This document shows positions 9,250-17,744 of a stretch of 64,000 bases of DNA, in pieces. Source of the stretch: Citrobacter gillenii (GTDB taxonomy: Bacteria > Pseudomonadota > Gammaproteobacteria > Enterobacterales > Enterobacteriaceae). A program made the position numbers and the translations under genes. The stretch spans positions 56,514 to 120,513 of the forward strand of contig NZ_SUQN01000010.1 in NCBI RefSeq assembly GCF_013337685.1. Direction: 5' to 3'. Positions within the stretch are counted from its first letter, which is position 1; each line of letters starts with the position of its first letter. The notes beneath the pieces were generated by a model that worked only from the letters and a program-made list of their open reading frames with translations, was not told the DNA's origin and made no database searches.

Positions 9250-10278
9250 ATGTTTTCAGGAAGATACATTCCGCAATGGCCTTGCGTCATCGCGCTTTCT
9301 CTGTGCTTGCTGACGGTGTCGGCCGACGCGAAAAAATATGACTGGTCATTACCTGAAAACGGTACATTAACGGTAAATATTGCCAGGGGAGCCTTGCTCA
9401 TTGTTACGCGTGATGACGGTAAACCGCAGGTCTCGTTGGATTTGCAAAAGGTCAATATTGCTCAAGAATCGACGCTTACCACGCGAAAAATTACGGGCGA
9501 CCTCCCTTCAGAAGAGCCGCAATGGTCTCTTGATGGTCAGACTGCCACGCTAACATTGCCTGCCCCGGCTGACATCGATTTGCAAAAAGTGAAAGGTGTG
9601 ACGGCGGCGCTTATCCTTCCTGCAACTGGTCAGTACCAGATCAATGGTACGTTGTCTGACGTTTATCTCAAGGGAACGAAAAATACTATTCGCATCAATG
9701 TGGTGAATGGAAAGGTCGATGCGCAAAATGCCGTCAGCGGCAATGTGTCCATTGATGTTATTAATGGACACATTCGGACGGAGGCGATGAAAAGCGATTT
9801 GTCGCTGAAGCTACGTAGCGGATCTGTGACCGACGAGCGCTCTGAGGGAACGATGGCGGTCGATCTGGTGAATGGCGATTTGACCCTCAACTCGCAGGCT
9901 CAAACGATCCGCATTAGACAAACCACTGGCAAGCAAACTATTAACGCGCCAGCCTGTGAGAATTTTAGTAATGATTTGCAGACAGGGAGTGGGACGATTC
10001 GTTTGGGAACACCGCTGATAAAAGGGCATATCTTTTCTGCTGATGGTGAAATAGCAACGATTATTCCCGCAGACTGGCAGGGGAAAATCATTGCGGACGG
10101 CGTCACCGGAAATAATATTGTGAATCAACTTTCTCAACAGAAGCCCACCTCGGCTAAACGACCTCTCTCTGACGAACATCTGGAATTAGCACAAGGAAAG
10201 CCAGGGAATACGCAGATCACGCTCTCAACCATCGGCGGTGTTTTTACTCTCCAGCCCGCAGAGCAGGGAAGCAAATAA
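9250..10278 (+). CDS. Secreted beta-helix-like (DUF4097-type) protein
   Basis: 342 aa with a signal peptide of 27 residues ending in S-A-D-A. From residue about 150 to 230 a short motif (V-N-G-K, I-N-G-H, R-S-G-S, V-N-G-D, T-T-G-K) recurs with its glycine at 154, 173, 191, 209 and 227, a period of 18-19 residues. This is what one expects of stacked beta-solenoid rungs as in the DUF4097/DUF2807 adhesin-like families; the family name is from memory. No catalytic motif is seen. ATG 9250 follows AAAGGAAA; the upstream TTG at 9235 is unlikely. One base separates its stop from the next start, so the two are co-translated. Confidence 0.75.
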   Translation: MFSGRYIPQWPCVIALSLCLLTVSADAKKYDWSLPENGTLTVNIARGALLIVTRDDGKPQVSLDLQKVNIAQESTLTTRKITGDLPSEEPQWSLDGQTATLTLPAPADIDLQKVKGVTAALILPATGQYQINGTLSDVYLKGTKNTIRINVVNGKVDAQNAVSGNVSIDVINGHIRTEAMKSDLSLKLRSGSVTDERSEGTMAVDLVNGDLTLNSQAQTIRIRQTTGKQTINAPACENFSNDLQTGSGTIRLGTPLIKGHIFSADGEIATIIPADWQGKIIADGVTGNNIVNQLSQQKPTSAKRPLSDEHLELAQGKPGNTQITLSTIGGVFTLQPAEQGSK

Positions 10279-10279
10279 G

Positions 10280-12517
10280 ATGAAAAAAAGATGTAGTTGG
10301 ATGCCAGCGGCAATGCTCGGCATATCGTTAGCCTCCGGGAATGTTATTGCCGAAGAGCTGGGGAAACTGGTTCATGGGCCTTTGGCGACCCCTGTCGGTC
10401 AAACGCTCACGTTTTACCAGAAAGATAATAAGGTCACAGCGTACTTTTCCTCCACGGAAGAGACTGAAGATCACACGATATCGGATTATGAACCAAGCGA
10501 AAATCGGCAGTACGCGCTAGGGAATGTTTCTATTATTGCCGTGTTTTATCAAGATCTTGATCAGGGAGGTCAGGATGAAATTATCGTTATGTATCGTGAT
10601 GCGGCAGGAAAACCGCATCTCAGGGCATGGGGGGCGGACTCGGATAGTGTGCTACCGCTAACACGTTTTACACCACAACTTGAAAAAGTTGCCGCGTCGT
10701 TGGATAAATTTACCGTAGTCAACGCCCGCAAGGCTATCGGTCGTTTATTACCGCAGCAGTATTTAATGACCAGCTTCCCACAGGATTTACCCGATCCGCT
10801 GTTTACTGAGATTCTTGCTTCACCTGATAAATATCATTCTGAATTTCTACGCTATTTTGATGAAATGTATGATGATGTTAAGAATATGAATGATGTTAAT
10901 GGCTATTCAATTATCTTTCCGGATAAATTTATCGAGCGAGTAAACAATAAAAATGAAAATACGCGTTATACATTGACGATGGACGTATTGCGCCAGGGCT
11001 CTTGCGGCAATGATGATAGTGGCTTCGCCATTACCGGACTCTATTATCAGAACGTAACGGCAGAAAAAAGTTTTCGCAAAGAAGGGCCGTTTGTTGATTT
11101 CAGCCTGCAAGGATGTCAGTTAGTTAAGAATAGGGTCGGGCAATATCACAATAGTGAAATTGACGGAGAGATAACGAGCTATAGCGCAGAGGAAGGGCGG
11201 CTTCTGGAAAAAGGTAATTACCGCGACGGTAAACGTGAAGGCGGGTGGCAGGAATTTACCGTTGACTTGCAGCGACAGGAAGGAAAGTATCTAGATGATG
11301 AGAGAGATGGTGTATGGCAGACCTTTTCTGATGCTGGTGAGGTCATTGCGATTGAGACCTGGCAGAATAAAGCGTTGAATGGGCGCTGGCAGCGGAAAGT
11401 GCAGCAAAAGGGCTCTGACTCGTCCTGGGTTGTTGAAGACGAAGGGCAGTACCTCAACGGTGATAAAGAGGGGGAGTGGAAGGAGATGATGACCACCGAA
11501 CCCCGTTATGCAAAATACCATCGTGGGTTACTGGAAGGCGAACTGCGACTGACGACCCCTGAGGGGCAAAATATTGCCATAAAAAATTACCAACGTGGCT
11601 TATTAAATGGCGAAACCAACGAATGGTACCCTAACGGGAAATTAAAAAGACATGCAAACTATCTGAATGGTCAGTTGCAGGGCGAAGAGGTCTATTACGA
11701 GGATAATGGTCAGATTTCTGAACTCCGACATTGGAAAATTATTTCACCCGGAGATAGTGGGCTATGTAAAAACCTCGCCAATCAGGATGTTTGCGATCAA
11801 CGCTCATCGAGCCTGGCCGCTTCGATAAAAGAGGGTGAGTGGCGTACCTGGCACAAAGGTGGCGTTCTGGCATCGCTAGTGCACTGGAAAAATGGCGAAA
11901 AATTCGGTGTGGAATATAAATTTAACTATTCCGGAAAGCTATTTTCTTATGCGCGCTGGGAAGGTGGAAGTTACCCGCTAGAAGATACCCGCTATGATTA
12001 TTCATCCTCAGATGATTATGCACATAAACCCATTCGCATGCGCTTATTGGCAGATACACATATTCTCAGCGAAGGTCTTAGAGAACAATCCACCTTTCAT
12101 TCCAGCGAGAATAACTTATCGCGGTACAATTATTGGTGTAGTTCCCCGTCAAACACCGTAGCGGTTTGCGGAATGGAATACTGGTGGCATGATTCTGGTT
12201 TTCTGGCATCAAAAGTTCTGCAACACAATAATCGGAAAATAGAAAGTACGAGCTGGGATAATCAGGGCGTGATTGATCGGCAGTTGGTCAAGACTTCAGA
12301 AAAAACCTTTAGCGATCGTTTCTATTATGATGGTGTGTTGTATAGCAACACGATACGTCTTGCGACGACCTACCATGACGGCAATGAAGATGTGGTAACG
12401 GTCGATCCTTATGGCACCGGTGTAAATTATTATTATGATGAACAAGGACATGAGGTTCCAGTCGAAGAGCTGCGGAAACGGCATCAGGCTGGTAACTTTA
12501 AAGCGCTCTCTGAATAA
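10280..12517 (+). CDS. Large secreted MORN-repeat protein
   Basis: 745 aa with a signal peptide (K-K-R then a hydrophobic stretch, probable cut after V-I-A). At residues 92-100 a D-L-D-Q-G-G-Q-D-E motif resembles the calcium-binding turn of FG-GAP/VCBS repeats. From about 295 to 560 there are several degenerate MORN/YwqK-type repeats of the form Y-x-x-G-x-x-x-G-x-W/E, for example G-N-Y-R-D-G-K-R-E-G-G-W and Y-P-N-G-K-L-K. The C-terminal part, about 590-745, has no family I recognise. Start ATG 10280 comes one base after the preceding stop; the longer in-frame start at 10238 would lie inside that gene. Its role is unknown; MORN repeats often mediate protein or membrane contacts. Confidence 0.75.
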   Translation: MKKRCSWMPAAMLGISLASGNVIAEELGKLVHGPLATPVGQTLTFYQKDNKVTAYFSSTEETEDHTISDYEPSENRQYALGNVSIIAVFYQDLDQGGQDEIIVMYRDAAGKPHLRAWGADSDSVLPLTRFTPQLEKVAASLDKFTVVNARKAIGRLLPQQYLMTSFPQDLPDPLFTEILASPDKYHSEFLRYFDEMYDDVKNMNDVNGYSIIFPDKFIERVNNKNENTRYTLTMDVLRQGSCGNDDSGFAITGLYYQNVTAEKSFRKEGPFVDFSLQGCQLVKNRVGQYHNSEIDGEITSYSAEEGRLLEKGNYRDGKREGGWQEFTVDLQRQEGKYLDDERDGVWQTFSDAGEVIAIETWQNKALNGRWQRKVQQKGSDSSWVVEDEGQYLNGDKEGEWKEMMTTEPRYAKYHRGLLEGELRLTTPEGQNIAIKNYQRGLLNGETNEWYPNGKLKRHANYLNGQLQGEEVYYEDNGQISELRHWKIISPGDSGLCKNLANQDVCDQRSSSLAASIKEGEWRTWHKGGVLASLVHWKNGEKFGVEYKFNYSGKLFSYARWEGGSYPLEDTRYDYSSSDDYAHKPIRMRLLADTHILSEGLREQSTFHSSENNLSRYNYWCSSPSNTVAVCGMEYWWHDSGFLASKVLQHNNRKIESTSWDNQGVIDRQLVKTSEKTFSDRFYYDGVLYSNTIRLATTYHDGNEDVVTVDPYGTGVNYYYDEQGHEVPVEELRKRHQAGNFKALSE

Positions 12518-12603
12518 ACGTGGTCTGTAACCCCACCTAATCTGGCGTTTACTCTCTGTGCCTGTCCCCGTATTCTTGTTGAAAAAAACAACAGGAGACA
12601 GGC

Positions 12604-13908
12604 ATGTCGCTCTGGCTTACGCACCCTCTGTTTATCCCTTCACTGGTGGTTGGCATCACCATTCTGCTCTGGGCCACGTCGCTGTTACCGGAGTTCATTA
12701 CGGCACTGATATTCTTCTCTGTCGCAATGGTGGCGAAAATCGCCCCACCGGAGGTGATTTTTGGCGGCTTTGCTTCGTCGGCGTTCTGGCTGGTTTTCAG
12801 CGGTTTCGTGTTGGGCATCGCGATACGTAAAACGGGACTGGCGGACAGGGCGGCGCGGGCGTTGTCGTCCCGGTTGACCGATTCCTGGCCGTTAATGGTC
12901 GCAAGCGTGGTGCTGCTGAGCTATGCGCTGGCGTTTGTGATGCCGTCCAATATGGGGCGTATTGCGCTGCTGATGCCGATTGTCGCGGTGATGGCGAAAC
13001 GCGCTGGCATTGTCGACGGTACCCGTGCCTGGTACGGTCTGGCGTTAGCCGTGGGTTTTGGGACGTTCCAGCTTTCTGCCACCATCCTACCCGCCAACGT
13101 ACCGAATCTGGTGATGAGCGGCGCAACGGAAGGTTCTTACGGTATCCATCTGAATTATCTACCCTATTTAATGCTGCATACGCCGGTCCTCGGCTGGCTA
13201 AAAGGCGCGCTGCTGGTTGGACTGATCTGCTGGCTGTTCCCCGGCAAGCCCCATGCCCCTATGGATGTGATGCCACCTGCGCCGATGAGTCGCGATGAAA
13301 AACGGCTGGCCTGGATGTTAGCGGTGGTGTTGCTGATGTGGGTCAGCGAAAGCTGGCACGGTATTGGTCCGGCCTGGACTGGGCTGGCGGCGGCAATCAT
13401 TACGCTGTTGCCACGGGTAGGCTTTATTAACGGGGACGAGTTTTCCAGCGGGGTGAACATCCGCACCTGTATTTACGTGGCGGGGATCCTGGGGCTGGCG
13501 ATCACCGTGACGCAAACCGGTATCGGTAGCGCGGTGGGGGAGGCGTTGCTACACGTGATGCCGCTGGACGCGGATAAACCCTTTACCAGCTTTCTGGCGT
13601 TAACCGGTATTACCACGGCGCTCAATTTTATTATGACCGCCAACGGCGTTCCGGCGCTGTATACCACGCTGGCACAGAGCTTTGCCGATGCGACCGGGTT
13701 TCCGCTGCTGTCGGTGATTATGATTCAGGTGTTGGGCTATTCCACTCCGTTGCTGCCGTATCAGGCATCGCCAATTGTGGTGGCGATGGCGCTAGGCAAA
13801 GTGCCTGCACGGGCAGGAATGCTGCTGTGCATTACGCTGGCTATGGCAACGTACCTGGTTCTGCTGCCGCTGGATTATCTGTGGTTTAGCGTACTGGAGA
13901 AGCTATAA
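12604..13908 (+). CDS. SLC13/DASS-type anion permease
   Basis: 434 aa, nearly all hydrophobic, with about 11-12 membrane segments. It resembles the divalent-anion:Na+ symporter (DASS/SLC13, ArsB-NhaD superfamily) in overall layout, with paired re-entrant motifs such as V-M-P-S-N-M-G-R and a second half containing T-A-N-G-V-P-A-L. It is distinct from, and shorter than, the following permease. Start 12604 follows AGGAGACAGGC, an excellent ribosome site. Substrate is unknown; dicarboxylates or similar organic acids are likely. It may be expressed with the upstream cassette (86-base gap) or alone. Absent at this site in E. coli K-12. Confidence 0.8.
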   Translation: MSLWLTHPLFIPSLVVGITILLWATSLLPEFITALIFFSVAMVAKIAPPEVIFGGFASSAFWLVFSGFVLGIAIRKTGLADRAARALSSRLTDSWPLMVASVVLLSYALAFVMPSNMGRIALLMPIVAVMAKRAGIVDGTRAWYGLALAVGFGTFQLSATILPANVPNLVMSGATEGSYGIHLNYLPYLMLHTPVLGWLKGALLVGLICWLFPGKPHAPMDVMPPAPMSRDEKRLAWMLAVVLLMWVSESWHGIGPAWTGLAAAIITLLPRVGFINGDEFSSGVNIRTCIYVAGILGLAITVTQTGIGSAVGEALLHVMPLDADKPFTSFLALTGITTALNFIMTANGVPALYTTLAQSFADATGFPLLSVIMIQVLGYSTPLLPYQASPIVVAMALGKVPARAGMLLCITLAMATYLVLLPLDYLWFSVLEKL

Positions 13909-14020
13909 CGTCTTGTAATCGTAAAAATTTATGTATTGAGAAGGTGAATCGCATTCTGCATGTCGATACCGGGTAATATCGATGTGCATACTTGCGTGCT
14001 GGAAACTCAAGGATTGTCTC

Positions 14021-15493
14021 ATGGACAGATTGACCCCTATACGCTGTTGGCCTGCCATTATCTCGATCGTGATTACCCTGACTATCTGGTTTGTTATCCC
14101 TTGCCCTCCTGACGTTACCCCCGAAGCGTGGCATCTGCTGGCGTTGTTTATTGGCACTATCGCGGCCATCATTGGCAAAGCCATGCCTATTGGCGCTATC
14201 GCGATTGTCGCGATTATGCTGGTGGCAATGACCGGCGTCACTCACCCTGGTAAACCGACTGCGGCGCTGAGTGATGCGCTGAGCGGTTTCTCTAACCAAC
14301 TGATCTGGTTGATCGGTATCTCCATCATGCTGTCGCAAAGCCTGTTGAAAACGGGGCTGGGCGCGCGCATTGGCTATGGGTTTATTGCCCTGTTTGGCAA
14401 ACGGACGCTGGGTATTGCCTGGGCGTTAACCCTGGCGGAAACGCTGATAGCCCCCGTAACCCCAAGCAATACCGCGCGCGGTGGTGGGATTATTCACCCG
14501 GTCATGCGGGCGATTGCCGAAAGCCTCGGGTCTCAGCCAGGAGATAAGGAAAACGATTCTACCGGCCGCTATCTGGCGCTGGTGAACTACAACATTAACC
14601 CGATTACCTCGGCGATGTTTATTACTGCGACCGCGCCTAACCCACTGATTGTCAGCTTTTTGACCAAAGGGACGGATGGGGTACTGAATATGACCTGGGG
14701 AATGTGGGCCATCGCTGCGCTTCTGCCTGCGGTCGTCTCACTGATCGTGATGCCCATTATTATCTGGTGGCTCTACCCGCCGGCCATTACCCGCACGCCG
14801 AACGCGCCGCAGTTCGCCCGGCAAAAGCTCGATGCGCTTGGCCCGCTTGCGCTGGCAGAGAAAATCACCCTCGCGGTTTTCGTTTTGCTGCTCTGCCTGT
14901 GGGCGGGTGTTCCTGCGATGATTATGGGCAGTGCCTGGACCGTCAACCCCACCAGCGCGGCGTTAATCGGCTTATCAATTCTGTTAGTGACCGGGGTACT
15001 CAGCTGGGATGATATTCTCAAATGCCGTGGGGCATGGGATACGATAGTCTGGTTTGCTGCGCTGGTAATGATGGCGGACTTCCTGAGCAAACTGGGCCTG
15101 GTCGGCTGGCTGGCGACCAGCGTCGGAAGTGCCATCGATCATCTCGGCGTTCACTGGAGTATCGCCACACTGCTGCTGGTTCTGCTTTACGTCTATTCGC
15201 ACTACTTTTTTGCCAGCACTACCGCGCATATTACGGCGATGTTCGCGGCGTTCTTCGCGGCGGGATTAGGTCTCGGTGCGCCTCCGGCGCTGCTTGGCCT
15301 GATGCTGGGATTCTCATCCTCGTTGATGATGTCGCTCACGCACTACGGCACAGGTACTGCGCCCATCATTTTTGGCTCGGGTTACGTTACGCTGGCTGAG
15401 TGGTGGAAAACAGGGCTGGTGATGAGTGTGGCCAACCTGACTATCTGGGGGGTAACGGGTGCCTTCTGGTGGCACTGGCTGGGATATTGGTAA
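14021..15493 (+). CDS. DASS/CitT-family dicarboxylate or citrate transporter
   Basis: 490 aa, the size of E. coli CitT, TtdT and YbhI. About 12 membrane segments are present. The two DASS substrate/Na+ motifs are clear: P-V-T-P-S-N-T-A-R-G-G-G in the first half and T-H-Y-G-T-G-T-A-P-I in the second, with T-A-T-A-P-N-P-L between them. CitT-type members exchange citrate, tartrate or fumarate for succinate. ATG 14021 follows AAGGATTGTCTC; an in-frame ATG at 13982 lacks a ribosome site. No fermentation enzymes lie beside it, so the substrate is unassigned. It converges on tpiA across a shared hairpin. Confidence 0.88.
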   Translation: MDRLTPIRCWPAIISIVITLTIWFVIPCPPDVTPEAWHLLALFIGTIAAIIGKAMPIGAIAIVAIMLVAMTGVTHPGKPTAALSDALSGFSNQLIWLIGISIMLSQSLLKTGLGARIGYGFIALFGKRTLGIAWALTLAETLIAPVTPSNTARGGGIIHPVMRAIAESLGSQPGDKENDSTGRYLALVNYNINPITSAMFITATAPNPLIVSFLTKGTDGVLNMTWGMWAIAALLPAVVSLIVMPIIIWWLYPPAITRTPNAPQFARQKLDALGPLALAEKITLAVFVLLLCLWAGVPAMIMGSAWTVNPTSAALIGLSILLVTGVLSWDDILKCRGAWDTIVWFAALVMMADFLSKLGLVGWLATSVGSAIDHLGVHWSIATLLLVLLYVYSHYFFASTTAHITAMFAAFFAAGLGLGAPPALLGLMLGFSSSLMMSLTHYGTGTAPIIFGSGYVTLAEWWKTGLVMSVANLTIWGVTGAFWWHWLGYW

Positions 15494-15505
15494 CGCGGAG
15501 ATGAC

Positions 15506-15526
15506 AAGGGGGGCAATGCCCCCCTT
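15506..15526. terminator. GC-rich hairpin between convergent permease and tpiA
   Basis: AAGGGGGGC, loop AAT, GCCCCCCTT: a nine-pair perfect stem lying between two converging stop codons. No T run follows on either strand, so termination is inferred from position and stability only. Confidence 0.6.
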
Positions 15527-15534
15527 ACAACAAC

Positions 15535-16302
15535 TTAAGCCTGTTTAGCGGCTTCAGCTGCCTTAACGATCACGGCGAAGGCGTCGGCTTTCAGAGAAGC
15601 ACCACCCACCAGCGCGCCGTCGATGTCCGGCTGCGCGAACAGTTCTGCCGCGTTAGCTGCGTTTACGGAACCGCCGTACTGGATGATAACTTGTTCAGCG
15701 ATTTTTGCGTCAGCTTTAGCAATATGGTCACGGATGAATTTGTGAACAGCCTGAGCCTGTGCCGGAGTTGCAGATTTGCCGGTACCGATAGCCCATACAG
15801 GTTCGTAAGCGATAACCACGCCTTCGAATGCTTCTGCGCCCTGAGTCTTCAGTACTGCGTCGATCTGACGTGCGCACACTTCTTCAGTTTTGCCCGCTTC
15901 GTTTTCTGCTTCGGTTTCACCGATGCACAGAACCGGCGTCAGACCCTGCTCTTTCAGCACGGCGAATTTTTTAGCGATCAGTTCGTCAGACTCTTTGTGG
16001 TAAGTACGACGCTCAGAGTGACCGATAATGATGTATTTCGCGCCGATATCTTTCAGCATTTCAGCGCTGGTTTCACCGGTGAATGCGCCAGACAGGTTCA
16101 GGTCAACGTTCTGCGCACCCAGGATGATGTGGCTACCGGCAGCAGCGTGGTTCGCCAGGTCGATATACATTTCCGGTGGAGCGATTGCTACTGCACAGCC
16201 AGCAACGCCAGCCAGTTCTTTACGCAGGTTAGCAACCAGTTCGTTTACCATGTGGCGGCTGCCGTTCAGTTTCCAGTTACCCATCACTAAAGGATGTCGC
16301 AT
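15535..16302 (-). CDS. tpiA: Triosephosphate isomerase
   Basis: 255 aa, the E. coli length. It interconverts dihydroxyacetone phosphate and glyceraldehyde 3-phosphate in the cytosol. The TIM-barrel signature is complete: N-W-K-L-N-G near the N-terminus (catalytic Lys), G-H-S-E-R-R (catalytic His), [12 protein letters not shown] (catalytic Glu and flexible loop 6) and G-G-S-V-N phosphate loop. Start ATG 16302. It works with GlpFKX and FsaB nearby in triose-phosphate metabolism but forms its own unit. Confidence 0.98.
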   Translation of the reverse strand: MRHPLVMGNWKLNGSRHMVNELVANLRKELAGVAGCAVAIAPPEMYIDLANHAAAGSHIILGAQNVDLNLSGAFTGETSAEMLKDIGAKYIIIGHSERRTYHKESDELIAKKFAVLKEQGLTPVLCIGETEAENEAGKTEEVCARQIDAVLKTQGAEAFEGVVIAYEPVWAIGTGKSATPAQAQAVHKFIRDHIAKADAKIAEQVIIQYGGSVNAANAAELFAQPDIDGALVGGASLKADAFAVIVKAAEAAKQA

Positions 16303-16410
16303 TTCATTTCTCCACGCTTGTCAGCGAATTAAGGAAGATGGCCGCCCGTCAGGGCAGCATGGTCTGTGAAACAGTATAGAGATTGATCATCATGAAGGCT
16401 TTGCTTTTTG

Positions 16411-17010
16411 TCATTTATTCGACCCTTCGAGATTTTCAGATAGCGCCAGCTTAATCGGTTCAACAGCGAAGGTCAGCCCTTTTTCGCCGTTATCTGCCAC
16501 GACATAGCGAATTGCACCCTCGGTTTCTGCGTAGTAATGCTTACTTTTGCCTGCGGTGAGCAATTTTTGCAGTTTTTTCTGACTTTGTTCTTTGGTCAAT
16601 AAGGGGGCTACGGTGCGGATGACGGCACTCATGTACTCCAGCGCTTTGGCTTTGGCGGCCTTTTGTTCCGGCCCCTGGATCGGCAGCCAGGTTATCTGCA
16701 TGCTTTTAATTTTCAACGTCCCGCGCTCAAGGGCTGATGACGCATACAGGTTTTCATTGATTTTACTGGCTGCTCGGGTGAGATTTGCCTTATCACGGCT
16801 GCTGTCGATGGCGCGGAATTCATTTAATGCAAGCTTCGGATTCTGCGTATTAAAGTTTTCACGAAATTGGCTGATCGACAGATCAAACGTCGGCGCGCCC
16901 GCCAGCAGATAGGGGGCAGTGGTTGCCGTCGAGGGCGCTTCCGCCCGAGCCACAGGGCTTGCGGACAGGGCTGAAAACAATAATAAAAACAGAGTAAATC
17001 CTTGCTTCAT
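16411..17010 (-). CDS. yiiQ: YiiQ, DUF1454 exported protein
   Basis: 199 aa with an N-terminal signal peptide ending near A-R-A. It matches E. coli YiiQ over the whole length, including A-P-Y-L-L-A-G-A-P-T-F-D and the C-terminal L-A-L-S-E-N-L-E-G. The function is unknown in E. coli as well; it is a predicted periplasmic protein of the DUF1454 family. ATG 17010 is chosen over TTG 17013 because of length and start-codon quality; AAAGG lies about nine bases upstream. It shares orientation with tpiA, 108 bases away. Confidence 0.93.
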   Translation of the reverse strand: MKQGFTLFLLLFSALSASPVARAEAPSTATTAPYLLAGAPTFDLSISQFRENFNTQNPKLALNEFRAIDSSRDKANLTRAASKINENLYASSALERGTLKIKSMQITWLPIQGPEQKAAKAKALEYMSAVIRTVAPLLTKEQSQKKLQKLLTAGKSKHYYAETEGAIRYVVADNGEKGLTFAVEPIKLALSENLEGSNK

Positions 17011-17062
17011 CAATCGTACCTTTCATTATGACTGACCACGATTAAAACGATATACTCGTCGT

Positions 17063-17166
<104 letters not shown>

Positions 17167-17235
17167 CATAGAGCAAAACCGTCGGGCTTGTCAAAAGGGT
17201 AAGCTGTTCTTGAAGGTAATAATAAAGGAACTTAC

Positions 17236-17658
17236 ATGACCATACAGCAGTGGTTATTCTCAATTAAAGGGCGTATTGGACGCCGTGATTTCTGGATTTG
17301 GGTCGGCCTCTGGATTGTCGGTATGCTGGTTCTGTTCTCGCTGGCGAGTAAAAAACTTCTCGATATTCAGACAGCGGCTTTTTGCCTGGTGTGCTTGTTA
17401 TGGCCGACAGCGGCGGTGACGGTAAAACGCCTGCATGACCGGGGACGCTCTGGCGCATGGGCGCTATTGATGATTCTGGCGTGGATGCTGCTGGCAGGAA
17501 ATTGGACGATGTTACCCAGCGTCTTGCCGTGGGTCGTCGGACGCTTTGTCCCCACGTTGATTCTGGTCGGCATGCTGATTGACCTGGGCGCGTTTGTTGG
17601 CACCCAGGGCGAGAATAAGTTTGGTAAGGATACGCAGGACGTGAAGTACAAAGCGTGA
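17236..17658 (+). CDS. yiiR: YiiR, DUF805 membrane protein
   Basis: 140 aa, a few residues shorter at the C-terminus than E. coli YiiR (146 as I recall). A soluble start W-L-F-S-I-K-G-R-I-G-R-R-D-F-W is the standard DUF805 opening, followed by about four membrane segments and the conserved V-K-R-L-H-D-R-G-R-S-G motif. It is an inner-membrane protein of unknown function. Start 17236 follows AAAGGAACTTAC. In E. coli, yiiS and uspD follow; here the next gene is fpr, separated by a REP unit. Confidence 0.92.
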   Translation: MTIQQWLFSIKGRIGRRDFWIWVGLWIVGMLVLFSLASKKLLDIQTAAFCLVCLLWPTAAVTVKRLHDRGRSGAWALLMILAWMLLAGNWTMLPSVLPWVVGRFVPTLILVGMLIDLGAFVGTQGENKFGKDTQDVKYKA

Positions 17659-17688
17659 ATACAATGCCAGATGGCGAAAGTGTCACCC

Positions 17689-17721
17689 GTAGGCCGGATA
17701 AGGCGAAGCCACCATCCGGCA
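17689..17721. repeat. REP element
   Basis: GTAGGCCGGATAAGGC / CACCATCCGGCA arms between the convergent yiiR and fpr genes, at the position where E. coli carries yiiS and uspD. Confidence 0.85.
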
Positions 17722-17744
17722 AAAGTGACTTCAGGCAAACACCC

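Noticed and set aside
15691..16290. Plus-strand open frame of 199 codons opposite tpiA
   Set aside because: Phe/Cys-rich translation typical of a shadow of a highly expressed gene; tpiA is certain on the other strand.
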